DNA of 64,000 nt from an uncultured Pelagibacteraceae bacterium (GCA_902620525.1 CACNIK010000002.1:1-64000), one strand, 5' to 3'. Shown: positions 11,051-21,110, numbered from the stretch's first letter. Program-made: numbers and translations. The notes: a model not told the origin generated them from the letters alone.

Positions 11051-12371
11051 CTAACTGTTTTATTATTCTTAAGAAACTGGGAGAAGAAGTGCCCACAGTT
11101 TCAAAATTTTTAATTTTAACTTCATATCCTGTAAGAAGACCAAGAATAGCAGCAGACATACAAATCCTGTGGTCACCCAGATCCAAAACTTTTACTTTTT
11201 TAACTTTGTTTTTTTCAAAATTTTTACCTTTTATTAATAATTTTCCTTCTTTATAGGAAGAAAATACACCTATTTGTTTTAAAATTTTTTGCATTTCTTT
11301 TATTCTGTCACTTTCTTTGTTTTTTAAATCTGAAATTCCAGAAAAAAAAGAGCTCCCTTTAATAAAAGCTGAAATGATAAATAGAATTGGATATTCATCT
11401 GTAGTATTCAAATAATATTTAGCAGATGCATTTATCGGTTTAAGAACACTACTTTTAACAATTATATCTCCCACTTTTTCATTGTTTACCTTTCTTTTAT
11501 TAACAAATTTTATTTTAGCTCCACTTTTTTTAAGAAGAGAGTAAAAACCAATTCTAGTTGGATTTAAGCCGACATTTGTAATTTTTAAACATGAATTATT
11601 TTTAAGTAAGGTTAAAGCTGTAAAAAAAGCCGCTGAAGAAGGATCCCCAGGAACTTTTATAGAGAAATTACCTAAACTTTTTTTACCAAAAATTTTGATT
11701 TTTTTTGTTCGACCATTAACAATATGCATAGCTTGTTTATTTTTTTTTAACATATTCTCTGTGTGGTCCCTACTTTTAAAACTTTCTATTATTTCTGTAT
11801 TTCCGTAAGAGTTTAAACCTGCAAGAATAACCGCACTCTTTAATTGTGCCGAAGTACCCGACTTGTAAGATATGCCAATCGGAAAATTAGAAGATGAAAT
11901 ACGTAAAGGAAAAAAATATTTATTTTTTGGAAAAAATTCTGCTCCAAATTTATTCATTAAAAAAATTAACTTTTTCATACTTCTTTTGTTGAGCGATTTA
12001 TCTCCAAAAATATTTATATTAATATTTGGTGTTGATGCTAAAATTCCAATCATTAATCTTGCTAGGGTGCCAGAATTTCCAAAATTTAATTTTAATGAGT
12101 TTTTAGGCATATAAGAACCTAGTCCCCTACCAAATATTTTATAAGTTTTATCACCAATATATAAAATTTTAATTTTTAACTTTCTTAGACAATTAATTGT
12201 AGAGAATACATCCTCAGACTCCAAAACATTTTGTACTGATGAAACTCCCTCACTAATTGATCCTATCAAAAAAGATCTTATAGAAATTGATTTGTCACTA
12301 TCTACGACAATTTTTTTATCAAAATTATCGATAGGTTTATTTATAACCAAAGAAAATTTTTTTGATTTCAT
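11022..12371 (-). CDS. aroA: 3-phosphoshikimate 1-carboxyvinyltransferase (EPSP synthase)
   Basis: LNFGNSGTLARLMIGIL, SAQLKSAVILAGL, GDPSSAAFFTALTLL, KESDRIKEM, DHRICMSAAILGL. Confidence 0.95.
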   Translation of the reverse strand: MKSKKFSLVINKPIDNFDKKIVVDSDKSISIRSFLIGSISEGVSSVQNVLESEDVFSTINCLRKLKIKILYIGDKTYKIFGRGLGSYMPKNSLKLNFGNSGTLARLMIGILASTPNININIFGDKSLNKRSMKKLIFLMNKFGAEFFPKNKYFFPLRISSSNFPIGISYKSGTSAQLKSAVILAGLNSYGNTEIIESFKSRDHTENMLKKNKQAMHIVNGRTKKIKIFGKKSLGNFSIKVPGDPSSAAFFTALTLLKNNSCLKITNVGLNPTRIGFYSLLKKSGAKIKFVNKRKVNNEKVGDIIVKSSVLKPINASAKYYLNTTDEYPILFIISAFIKGSSFFSGISDLKNKESDRIKEMQKILKQIGVFSSYKEGKLLIKGKNFEKNKVKKVKVLDLGDHRICMSAAILGLLTGYEVKIKNFETVGTSSPSFLRIIKQLGGSYAKKSI

Positions 12372-13132
12372 TAATTTGATGAATACTGATTACCAAAATA
12401 AAGCTGAATAGCTTTTGAAGATTTTATTATCTCACTTGGAGTACCATCAGCAATTATTGACTGTTCACCAAGTACATACGCTCTATCAACAATATCAAAA
12501 AGATTTCTTACTTGGTGATCGGTAATCAAAATGGAGCAGCCGTAAGATTGTATCTTTAATATGTATTTTTGAATATCTTGAACTACAATAGGGTCTAAAG
12601 CTGCCATTGGTTCATCTAATAAAATTACTTTAGGCTTATTGATCATAATCCTAGCCATCATCAATCTTCTTACCTCTCCACCGGATAATACATTACTATT
12701 TAAAGTTCTTAAGTGTTGAAGATTAAATTCATCCAAAAGTTTTTCAGTCGTTCTTCTTTGTTCTTCAGAATTTTTTATTGAAAGCTGACAAATTCCTAAA
12801 AGATTATTATAAACTGACATATCAAAAACACTTCTTTGTTGGCTTAAATAACCCAGACCTAAGTTTGTTCTTTCATGAATAGGAATTTCTGAAATATCTT
12901 TGTTGCTAATAATTATTTTCCCTTTATCTGCCATGTGTTGACCAATTATTATGTTGTATAAAGTGGACTTCCCAGACCCGTTCGGGCCTAATAATCCGAC
13001 TATTTCACCAGGATACATCTCCATCGAAATTTTTTTTAAAATTGGTCTTCCGTCAAAAGATTTACTTATATCTTTTAATTCAAAAATAGGTTTATTTTTT
13101 TTAAATTTTATTATTCTAAACCCTTTTTTCAT
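12371..13132 (-). CDS. lptB: LPS export ABC transporter ATP-binding protein LptB
   Basis: GLLGPNGSGKSTLYNIIIG, VLSGGEVRRLMMARIMINKPKVILLDEPMAALDP; followed by lptC. Confidence 0.93.
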   Translation of the reverse strand: MKKGFRIIKFKKNKPIFELKDISKSFDGRPILKKISMEMYPGEIVGLLGPNGSGKSTLYNIIIGQHMADKGKIIISNKDISEIPIHERTNLGLGYLSQQRSVFDMSVYNNLLGICQLSIKNSEEQRRTTEKLLDEFNLQHLRTLNSNVLSGGEVRRLMMARIMINKPKVILLDEPMAALDPIVVQDIQKYILKIQSYGCSILITDHQVRNLFDIVDRAYVLGEQSIIADGTPSEIIKSSKAIQLYFGNQYSSN

Positions 13133-13716
13133 TGTTTTAAGTTTATTTTTACCTGGTTATTATTATTCATTAAAAAATCAACTGATTGATCATCGATATT
13201 TAAGTTTAAGATATCTGAAGAAAAATTTCCATCTAAACTTTTGCCAACAACATTCCCATATATATTTATTAATCTCTTTAAATTAAAATAATCTAAATTG
13301 TCAGCAGATATTTGGTTTTCAGCCTGAACCACTCTAACCTCTTCTCTAAACTTCATGTCGTTGGTTTTATTATTGTATACGCCCTTTTTACCTGAAACTT
13401 TTAAAATTGTACCGTCTTTAAAATAAAACGAAGCATTCATTCCTACCATATTAACTAATTCAGGTTTTTCTTTATTAAAAGATGCAATTTCAGATTTTAA
13501 TAAATACCTATTACCATTTGTATCTATCCCTTTATACTCTACATTTTCAAAGAAATTAGTTTCATCCAATTTTTCAATCTTTTTATTTTCAATGTTAATT
13601 TCTTCAGTTGATTTATCATTGATACTATCTTTGTAATAAAAAATATAAAGTAAAAGTATAGCTATAGTTAAAAGCGTTATTTGAATAAATATTAATTTTC
13701 TTTTTCTTGTGCTCAT
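13129..13716 (-). CDS. lptC: LPS export periplasmic/inner membrane protein LptC
   Basis: N-terminal TM, YKGIDTNGNRYLLKSEIASFN, position lptB-lptC-kdsD. Confidence 0.8.
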   Translation of the reverse strand: MSTRKRKLIFIQITLLTIAILLLYIFYYKDSINDKSTEEINIENKKIEKLDETNFFENVEYKGIDTNGNRYLLKSEIASFNKEKPELVNMVGMNASFYFKDGTILKVSGKKGVYNNKTNDMKFREEVRVVQAENQISADNLDYFNLKRLINIYGNVVGKSLDGNFSSDILNLNIDDQSVDFLMNNNNQVKINLKQ

Positions 13717-14690
13717 TTTATCCCAAACTTTAATATGGAATGAATATGGACAATTCCAATTAGTTTCTTATTTTTTTTGTTAATAAACTTTTCTGAAGTC
13801 ACAAGAAGACTAGTAATTTTTCTCTTATTCATAATCGCCAAAGCTTTTGAGGCAGTAGAATTCTCTGAAATAAAAAATGGATTAGGTGTCATAATTTTTG
13901 TTAAATTTTGAGACATAAAATTATATCTTAAACTTCTCCTAGCATCACCATCAGTTAAAATACCTACAACAATATTTTTTTTCATTACTATAGCTAAACC
14001 TAGTTTATACTTCGTAATCTTGCTAGAAGCTTCTTTAATATTATTAGTTATTTTTATTTTTGGTATTTTTGAACCTGAGACCATTATGTCTTTTACCAAT
14101 AAAAGTGTTTGACCGATATTTCCGCCAGGGTGAAATACCTTAAATCTTTCTTTAGAAAATTTAATTTTATTCATTAAAGCTACAGCTAAGCAGTCACCTA
14201 ATAATAAAGTGATACTTGTGCTTGAAGTAGGTACCATACCTGTCGGATCTGCCTCTTTTACATTTGGAATTAAAATTTTTATATCGCTTGCTTTTATTAA
14301 AGTACTATCAGGTTTTGATGCAATACCTATTATTTTAATATTAAATCTATTTGCATATTTCAAAATACTTATGAGTTCTGTAGTATTTCCTGAGTAAGAA
14401 AAAACTAAAAGTAAATCTTTCTTATCTATTTGACCAAGATCTCCATGATTTGCCTCACTAGGACTTAAGAAAAAAGAAGAGATGCCAACTGACGATAAAG
14501 TTGCAGAAACTTTTCTTGCTATTAAACCTGACTTTCCTATTCCTGCACAAATTACCTTACCCCGACATCTGTATATCGCTTCTACCGCTTTAACAAAAGA
14601 GCTATTAAAAACTTTATTGATTTTTTTTAATTCAGATATTTGTTTAGCAGCAGATTTTTTTGCTATCTTTATGTAATTTTTATTAATCAT
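13713..14690 (-). CDS. kdsD: Arabinose-5-phosphate isomerase (KdsD/KpsF)
   Basis: SIS domain GIGKSGLIARKVSATLSSVG, SPSEANHGDLG, CBS domains GILTDGDARRSLR. Confidence 0.95.
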   Translation of the reverse strand: MINKNYIKIAKKSAAKQISELKKINKVFNSSFVKAVEAIYRCRGKVICAGIGKSGLIARKVSATLSSVGISSFFLSPSEANHGDLGQIDKKDLLLVFSYSGNTTELISILKYANRFNIKIIGIASKPDSTLIKASDIKILIPNVKEADPTGMVPTSSTSITLLLGDCLAVALMNKIKFSKERFKVFHPGGNIGQTLLLVKDIMVSGSKIPKIKITNNIKEASSKITKYKLGLAIVMKKNIVVGILTDGDARRSLRYNFMSQNLTKIMTPNPFFISENSTASKALAIMNKRKITSLLVTSEKFINKKNKKLIGIVHIHSILKFGIK

Positions 14691-15316
14691 TAATGTTCAA
14701 AAATATCAAATTTAAAACCGTTCTGATCTAATTCAATTCTTGTATCTAAAAAACTTATACATCTTTTAAATAGATCCATTCTTTTTTCTCTTACTAGCAT
14801 CTTTTCTAATTGTGCTTTAATTTTATGTAAATAGATAACATCTCCTGCTGCATACTCTAATTGTTTATCAGTCAATTCATCTAAGTCTTTATTCCAATCT
14901 GAACTACCTTGTCTTTTATCCAAATTTTTATTGCAAAATTCGAAAACTAAGTTTTTTAAACCATGTTGATCGGTATAAGTTCTTACAACTTTAGATGCAA
15001 TTTTAGTATCAAAAATATTTTTCATTTTACACTTTAAAAAATATTCTAAAGCGTTTTTGTCAAATCTTAAGAAATGACCTATTTTTAAAATTTTCTCATT
15101 TTCTAATAAAGAAACTAAATTTGGAGCTTTATAATTATTTCGATCAGGTTGAATGATATAAACATCTCCATCCTCACCACAGATTTGAATTAAACTTAAT
15201 TTATCTCTTTCAGGAATTTTCAGGCCAGTAGCCTCAGTATCTATTGCAATACTTCCTTTAAATGAACTAGCTATTTTGGGAGTAATGTCGCCTTTTAATC
15301 TATGAATTTTTACCAT
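14690..15316 (-). CDS. rnd: Ribonuclease D (3'-5' exonuclease domain)
   Basis: AIDTEATGLKIPERDKLSLIQICGEDGDVYII, NIFDTKIASKVVRTYTDQHGLKNLV, YAAGDVIYLHKI. Confidence 0.88.
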   Translation of the reverse strand: MVKIHRLKGDITPKIASSFKGSIAIDTEATGLKIPERDKLSLIQICGEDGDVYIIQPDRNNYKAPNLVSLLENEKILKIGHFLRFDKNALEYFLKCKMKNIFDTKIASKVVRTYTDQHGLKNLVFEFCNKNLDKRQGSSDWNKDLDELTDKQLEYAAGDVIYLHKIKAQLEKMLVREKRMDLFKRCISFLDTRIELDQNGFKFDIFEH

Positions 15317-15330
15317 ATTATCTAATTACC

Positions 15331-16278
15331 ATGAACAATTACCCAATAGCAACAATCCTTGGCGGTGGTGGATTTATAGGACGATATCTTGTTCGAAATT
15401 TGACGAATAAACACTTTAGATGCATCATTCCTACAAGAAAAGCCTTTCAAAAAGGTTATCTAAAGACTCAAGCTCCTCCAGGATCGGTAGAGTTAATTGA
15501 TTTCAATTCAAATAATTTTGATAAAATAGAGGAAGCTATCAGTAATTCAGATGTGGTCATTAATTTAATAGGAATATTATTTGAAAACAGAAAGCAAAAA
15601 TTTACAAAAATTCACTCAGATATCCCAGATATTATTTCAAGATTATGTGAGAAGCATAAAGTAAAAAAATATATTCATGTTTCTGCAATAGGGGCTAACA
15701 AAGATTCAAAATCGGCATATCAAAGATCTAAATTTGCTGGAGAAGAAAAATCTCTAATGAACTTTAAAAATACCGTAATTATAAGACCAAGTGTTGTATG
15801 TGGACCTGAAGACAACTTTACAAATTTATTTTCAAAATTAAGTTTTTCCCCAGTAATTCCAATTGTGGGAATAGATTATAAATTTCAACCGATAATGGTA
15901 ACAGATGTTGCTGATGCCATTGTTAAAGCTATACAAGCAAAAAAGAACGAGGGAAAAATTTACGAGATAGGTGGTCCTACAGTAATAAGTTTCGGTGATA
16001 TGGTAAAATCCATAATGAAAACTATTGGTAAAAAAAGATTTGTTATAGAGATGCCTATGACTATAGCCAAAATACAAAGTTCGATATTAAGCTTATTACC
16101 GATCCCACCAGTTTTAACCAGAGACCAATGTGAAATTTTATCAGAAGCTGATAACGTTGTTTCAAATAAAGAGCTTACAATTAGTGATTTAGAGATAAAG
16201 CCAAAAGACGTTGAACAAGCTATGGAAAAATGGTTGTGGCGTTATCGTGATGGAGGGCAATTCGCAAAAGCAAAATGA
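15331..16278 (+). CDS. NAD(P)-binding epimerase-like protein, complex I NDUFA9-type
   Basis: ILGGGGFIGRYLVRNL, VSAIGANKDSKSAYQRSKFAGE, YEIGGPTVISFGDMV. Confidence 0.85.
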   Translation: MNNYPIATILGGGGFIGRYLVRNLTNKHFRCIIPTRKAFQKGYLKTQAPPGSVELIDFNSNNFDKIEEAISNSDVVINLIGILFENRKQKFTKIHSDIPDIISRLCEKHKVKKYIHVSAIGANKDSKSAYQRSKFAGEEKSLMNFKNTVIIRPSVVCGPEDNFTNLFSKLSFSPVIPIVGIDYKFQPIMVTDVADAIVKAIQAKKNEGKIYEIGGPTVISFGDMVKSIMKTIGKKRFVIEMPMTIAKIQSSILSLLPIPPVLTRDQCEILSEADNVVSNKELTISDLEIKPKDVEQAMEKWLWRYRDGGQFAKAK

Positions 16279-16619
16279 AGAGTTTAAGTTTATTTTCAGG
16301 ATATATTTATTTAACTCTTGCAATCATTACAGGTATTGCCACTAACGGTTTTTTAAAAACTACAGAAAGTTTTACTAAGCTTACACCTACACTTTTTTGT
16401 ATTTCAAGTATTGTTGTTTGTATTTTTTGTTTATCTAGAGCAATGACAATAATTCCAGTTGGATTTACTTATGCGACCTACGGAGCATTAACGATAACCG
16501 CAGTTACATTATTTGGAATATTTAAATATAATCAAACCCCAAACCTTTATGGAACTGTTGGATTAATCTTAATTGTTTCAGGAGTAATACTTTTAAACCT
16601 TTTTGGTGAATTAAAATAA
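16275..16619 (+). CDS. SMR family small multidrug-type membrane transporter
   Basis: Four TM helices, ~114 aa, IPVGFTYATYGALTITAVTLFGI, NLYGTVGLILIVSGVILLNL. Confidence 0.8.
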   Translation: MKSLSLFSGYIYLTLAIITGIATNGFLKTTESFTKLTPTLFCISSIVVCIFCLSRAMTIIPVGFTYATYGALTITAVTLFGIFKYNQTPNLYGTVGLILIVSGVILLNLFGELK

Positions 16620-16620
16620 A

Positions 16621-16643
16621 CCCCTGATTTTTAGGATCAGGGG
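16621..16643 (-). terminator. Rho-independent-type terminator for the minus-strand lysine-rich gene
   Basis: CCCCTGAT-TTTTAGG-ATCAGGGG 8-bp stem; on the minus strand followed by TTTATTTTAATT. Confidence 0.7.
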
Positions 16644-16662
16644 CATTTAATTTCTATATAAA

Positions 16663-16863
16663 CTAATTATTTAAAGATGCTGCGATAGGCTCTTTATTAT
16701 TTTTGCTAGCTTTTTTTTCAGCAATTTTTTTCTCGAGACTAGCTATCTTTAGTTCAACCTTTGATAGTTTTTTTTGTTTAGTGCTTATTTTATTTTTAAG
16801 CTTATCGATTGATTTTAGTATTTTCTTTTTCTTTTTTTCGTTTTTTTTCAATTTTTTTTTCAT
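16663..16863 (-). CDS. Small lysine-rich putative coiled-coil protein
   Basis: 66-aa ORF, 25 Lys by my count, SD-like AGGAGG upstream of the ATG, own terminator downstream. Confidence 0.65.
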   Translation of the reverse strand: MKKKLKKNEKKKKKILKSIDKLKNKISTKQKKLSKVELKIASLEKKIAEKKASKNNKEPIAASLNN

Positions 16864-16969
16864 ATTGTTCCTCCAAAAACTTAAAAATCTTAGAACAGTT
16901 TTAAAAAGTTTTCAAATGAAATTTAGAAAAACCTTTTAAACTAAAAGTTGAAAAAAAATTTAGAAAATT

Positions 16970-17866
16970 TTACGGAACTAATAAATTGATAAACCTGTCT
17001 GTTTTTTGGATTTCAAGACTGTTTACGTAACCACAATTTTCACCGTCAACCTGAGATAGAACTTTATTGTTAACACCATTTATTTTTAATCTGTCCAGTT
17101 CTTTTTTGATCACACTTTTTGCTGGACCTAAGTCACCCTTAGTCAATATTAACCAAACATAGTAAAGCAATTTTATTCTGGTTAGGTCTTTAAATATGTA
17201 AGCCACTATCTTGTTTTCAAATATATTTGTATCGTTTGTAATAGAATGGGGACCAGCATAGTATTTTGAATTAGTACATAAAATCCAATCAGCCATTATT
17301 TTTTCATTTTCTAACTCAACCTCCATTTTATTATTCTTTAAAAATAAAAAATGCTGAAAACCTTTAAAAGCAAAAATTACTTTTCCGAGATACTTTTTAA
17401 TATTTGTATTTATGGACTCAACAATTCTAGAGTCAAAACCTACACCAGCCATTAAGAAAAAATACTTATCATTTATTTTTGCTAATGAAATTTTCTTATG
17501 ATTATCTGATACGAGGACATTGTAAATCTCCTCAGCCTTTTTCTTAATTTGAGTTTCTATTTGCAGAATATTTGCAGTACCTGCAGGTATATATCCAACT
17601 AATTTGTCTTTTAAATTGTCACTTTTAAACATTTCATTGATACCAAAGCAAACACTTCCGTCACCTCCAGCAAATACTAATCGATCAAATTGTTTATTAG
17701 ACAATTCTTTAAACACTTTTCTCGCATGTTCTTCACTTTGAGTTTTAAAAAGTTCTACAGTGTGATTTTTCTCTAGAAGATAAATGACCTTATTAATTAA
17801 CTTAAGTTTTCTACCGCCTGCTGCATTGGCGTTGAATATAACTGCAAAATTTAGTTTCTTAATCAT
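16970..17866 (-). CDS. Diacylglycerol/lipid kinase family protein (DAGK catalytic domain)
   Basis: FNANAAGGRKLKLINKVI, VFAGGDGSVCFGINEMF, GYIPAGTANILQIETQI. Confidence 0.88.
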   Translation of the reverse strand: MIKKLNFAVIFNANAAGGRKLKLINKVIYLLEKNHTVELFKTQSEEHARKVFKELSNKQFDRLVFAGGDGSVCFGINEMFKSDNLKDKLVGYIPAGTANILQIETQIKKKAEEIYNVLVSDNHKKISLAKINDKYFFLMAGVGFDSRIVESINTNIKKYLGKVIFAFKGFQHFLFLKNNKMEVELENEKIMADWILCTNSKYYAGPHSITNDTNIFENKIVAYIFKDLTRIKLLYYVWLILTKGDLGPAKSVIKKELDRLKINGVNNKVLSQVDGENCGYVNSLEIQKTDRFINLLVP

Positions 17867-17878
17867 TTTTTAACAATT

Positions 17879-17907
17879 CTGTAACATTTATATGATTCAA
17901 CTGTTAC
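17879..17907 (+). promoter_or_regulatory. Candidate PhoB binding region (Pho box-like repeats) in the dgk/plcP divergent region
   Basis: CTGTAAC at 17879, ATATGAT at 17890 and CTGTTAC at 17901: 11-bp phasing. Confidence 0.4.
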
Positions 17908-17930
17908 TAGAGATTCGTTTTATTAAATTT

Positions 17931-18746
17931 ATGGAAACAATTCAAACAAAATCTAAAGGAAAAATTTTAAATTATAAAAGCATTTTTATAAGTGATGTTC
18001 ATTTAGGACACAGAAAAAGTTCTGCAAATAAGCTACTTGAATTTTATAAGCATTCAAAATCAGAAAATTTATATCTCGTAGGTGACATTATTGATATATG
18101 GGCTTTGAAAAATAATTTTTATTGGCCTCAGGAACATAATGACGTTATTCAAAAAACCTTAAGAAAAGCAAGACACGGAACAAAAGTAAAATATATAATT
18201 GGTAATCATGATGACGTTTTTAGAAAATTTTTACCACTTCATTTTGGTGGTATCGAAGTTATAAACCGCTGCTTACATGTTTCAAGTGATAATAAAAAAT
18301 ATATAGTAGTACACGGCGATGCATGGGACGGTGTAATGAAATATGCACCTTGGTTATCAAAAGTTGGAGCAGTAGCATACAGCTTTCTGTTAGAATTTAA
18401 TGTAGTAATAAATTTCATCAGAAGATTATTCAAAAAGCCAAATTGGTCTTTAGCAAAATATCTAAAACATAAAGTTAAAAATGCAGTTAAGTATATTGGT
18501 GACTATGAAAAGACCTTAGCAAATTACGCAAAGAAGAAAAAAGCTGATGGTATTATATGTGGTCATATACATCATGCTGCAAACCAAAATCTTGATGGAA
18601 TAAATTACCTAAACTGTGGCGACTGGGTTGAGGGAGCAACATTTTTAGTTGAGCATTTTGATGGTAGAATGGAAGTTATAGATTGGGACAAAATAAGAGA
18701 AGAAGTTGTAAATTACGAACCATATTTAAAAATCGTTAATAAATAA
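17931..18746 (+). CDS. plcP: PlcP-like metallophosphoesterase (LpxH-related fold)
   Basis: IFISDVHLGHR, GDIIDIWALKNNFYW, IIGNHDD, VVHGDAWDGV, GIICGHIHHAA; ORF opens at 17892 but Met at 17931 fits better; paired with GT4 gene. Confidence 0.75.
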   Translation: METIQTKSKGKILNYKSIFISDVHLGHRKSSANKLLEFYKHSKSENLYLVGDIIDIWALKNNFYWPQEHNDVIQKTLRKARHGTKVKYIIGNHDDVFRKFLPLHFGGIEVINRCLHVSSDNKKYIVVHGDAWDGVMKYAPWLSKVGAVAYSFLLEFNVVINFIRRLFKKPNWSLAKYLKHKVKNAVKYIGDYEKTLANYAKKKKADGIICGHIHHAANQNLDGINYLNCGDWVEGATFLVEHFDGRMEVIDWDKIREEVVNYEPYLKIVNK

Positions 18747-18749
18747 TCC

Positions 18750-19781
18750 ATGAGAATATTAATAGTCACAGGAGCTTGCAAAGAACAGGTAATAAATGGT
18801 GTAGTGAGAACTCTTGAACAATTAAAAGAAGAATTAAAAAAACTTGGGCATACTGTTAACTTTATAACTCCAGTAAATTTTTTGACTGTTCCGTTGCCTA
18901 AATATAATGATATTAAAATTGCTTTAAATGTATGGCCTAAAGTTGGAAGAATGATTCAAAAAGAGTTAGAATTTGCTAAAAAAAATAAAGAAAAGTTAGT
19001 TATCCATATAGCCACAGAAGATACGCTGGGTTACTTTGCAAGAAGATATTGTTTAAAAAATAATTTAAAATTTACAACCAGTTACCACACGTCTTTCGAT
19101 AAATATATTAAACTTTACGCACCTTTTATACCTATTAAAATACCTCAAAAATTTCTCAAAAACTTTCACTCAGCCGCTTACAAAACTTTAGTAACTACAA
19201 AATCAATGAAAGAGGATTTAAAAAAAATTGGTTTTGATCCAGAAAAACTCACTGTTTGGACACGAGGGGCCAATCATGGAGCATTTAAAAACCCCAGGCG
19301 CATTAATTTAGAATATAAAAGACCTATTTGGCTATATGTAGGTAGAGTTTCCATTGAGAAAAATATTAGAGCTTTTCTTAATCTTGATCTAGAAGGAACT
19401 AAAATTGTAGTAGGAAAGGGGCCAGATTTAAAAAAATTAAAACAAGAATTTCCTAATGTCATTTTTAAAGGTGAGAAAACAAATGGTGAGTTAGCATCTT
19501 ACTTTGCATCAGCAGATGTTTTTGTTATGCCGAGCTTAACGGATACTTTTGGTATAGTTATTATTGAAGGTTTACAATGTGGAACACCTGTTGCAGCCTA
19601 TCCAGTTACAGGTCCAAAAGATATTTTAGAGGGAACGAATGGTGGTGTTTTAAATAAAGATTTAAAAGTAGCCGCTCTAGAAGCTTTAAAATTAAATAGA
19701 GACGACTGTAAAGAAATAGCTAAAAAATATACTTGGGAGAACTGTGCTAAAATATTTTTAGCTAACACTGCACCTAATTGA
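18750..19781 (+). CDS. agt: GT4-family glycosyltransferase, Agt-like (diacylglycerol glycosyltransferase)
   Basis: TGACKEQVINGVVRTLEQLKEELKKLGHTVNFITP, LYVGRVSIEKNIRAFL, VFVMPSLTDTFGIVIIEGLQCGTPVAAYPVTGPKDI. Confidence 0.75.
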   Translation: MRILIVTGACKEQVINGVVRTLEQLKEELKKLGHTVNFITPVNFLTVPLPKYNDIKIALNVWPKVGRMIQKELEFAKKNKEKLVIHIATEDTLGYFARRYCLKNNLKFTTSYHTSFDKYIKLYAPFIPIKIPQKFLKNFHSAAYKTLVTTKSMKEDLKKIGFDPEKLTVWTRGANHGAFKNPRRINLEYKRPIWLYVGRVSIEKNIRAFLNLDLEGTKIVVGKGPDLKKLKQEFPNVIFKGEKTNGELASYFASADVFVMPSLTDTFGIVIIEGLQCGTPVAAYPVTGPKDILEGTNGGVLNKDLKVAALEALKLNRDDCKEIAKKYTWENCAKIFLANTAPN

Positions 19782-19870
19782 CCTCTATATTTTGCATAAT
19801 TTAAAGTTTAAGTTATAATTTCATATTTATATGAAGCAATTCTTATAAATGTTTTAGGGAAACTTAAACA

Positions 19871-21070
19871 ATGATGACATTATTATTTTTATCGCTAGCT
19901 GCAATTATTTCAATCGTTGTTATTCTAGTTTCTGCAAAATTCATCAAGGCCGGATTTGATGCCAGAAGTGAAGTTAGAGATCAAAAACAAACTGAAAATT
20001 TAGATCAAGAAGTTCAAGATATTACCAACGAAGATATTGAGGACGACCCTCAGAAAGGAGCAATATTAAATCAATTAGATGATTATTTAATAATTTTAGA
20101 TAAATATAAAAATATAAAGTATTTAAATCCAAGCGCTAAAAATAAATTTGGCAAAGAAAGTCTTGGTAAACATATTGCTACAATATTAAGAGTTCCTGAT
20201 CTGCTACAAAATGTTGATTTAGTTGTAAATAAAAGAAAAACTATTAATATGGATTTAGAGTTGAGTCAGCCTTCCTTTCAATTTTTTAAAGTTTATATCA
20301 TGATCGGCGAAAGTATTTTTTCTGATGATCCAGATACCATAAATCTTTTTTTAAAAGATTATACTGAAATTGTAAAAGCACAAAAATTCAAATCAGATTT
20401 TGTAGCAAATGTTAGTCATGAATTAAAAACTCCATTAGTATCGATCAAAGGGTTTTTAGAAACCATAAATGGGCATGCAAAAAATGATCCTGAAGCTCAA
20501 AAAAAGTTTATACCAATAATGTTAGAACAAGCTGACAGAATGGAAAATTTGATAAAAGATTTATTGTCATTAAGCAAAATTGAACTTGAAGAACATATTC
20601 AACCACAGGATAAAGTTAATTTAAAAGAAATTTTTAATTCTGTAGAAGATATTCATCAAAATAAATTACTCAACTTTAAATTCACCAATAAGATACAATC
20701 TGATTTTTTTGTTAAAGGAAACTTTGAAGCTTTGGTAGATATTTTTTCTAATTTAATAGACAACAGCATTAAGTATTCAGAAAATAAAAAATCTATAGAA
20801 ATTAAAATTGAAAAAGGTGATGGAAAGTTATTAAATAATTCTTATAAAATTTCTATTTCTGACCAAGGAATTGGAATACCGGCAGAACATATTTCTAGAA
20901 TAACAGAAAGATTTTATAGAGTTGATGCCAAAAAAAGTAGAGAGGTAGGAGGCACAGGACTTGGCCTTGCGATTTGTCGTCATAGAATCATTCAACATAG
21001 AGGAGAATTGGAAATTAAAAGTAAAGTTGGTGAAGGGACACAAATATCAGTACATTTACCAGTTTTTTAG
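19871..21070 (+). CDS. phoR: Phosphate regulon sensor histidine kinase PhoR
   Basis: FVANVSHELKTPLVSIKGFLETI H-box, DNSIKYSENK, GTGLGLAICRH; adjacent to pst-phoB. Confidence 0.9.
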   Translation: MMTLLFLSLAAIISIVVILVSAKFIKAGFDARSEVRDQKQTENLDQEVQDITNEDIEDDPQKGAILNQLDDYLIILDKYKNIKYLNPSAKNKFGKESLGKHIATILRVPDLLQNVDLVVNKRKTINMDLELSQPSFQFFKVYIMIGESIFSDDPDTINLFLKDYTEIVKAQKFKSDFVANVSHELKTPLVSIKGFLETINGHAKNDPEAQKKFIPIMLEQADRMENLIKDLLSLSKIELEEHIQPQDKVNLKEIFNSVEDIHQNKLLNFKFTNKIQSDFFVKGNFEALVDIFSNLIDNSIKYSENKKSIEIKIEKGDGKLLNNSYKISISDQGIGIPAEHISRITERFYRVDAKKSREVGGTGLGLAICRHRIIQHRGELEIKSKVGEGTQISVHLPVF

Positions 21071-21110
21071 TATTCAATTAAAACGTGTAATTTGGTATAA
21101 TAATCAAATT

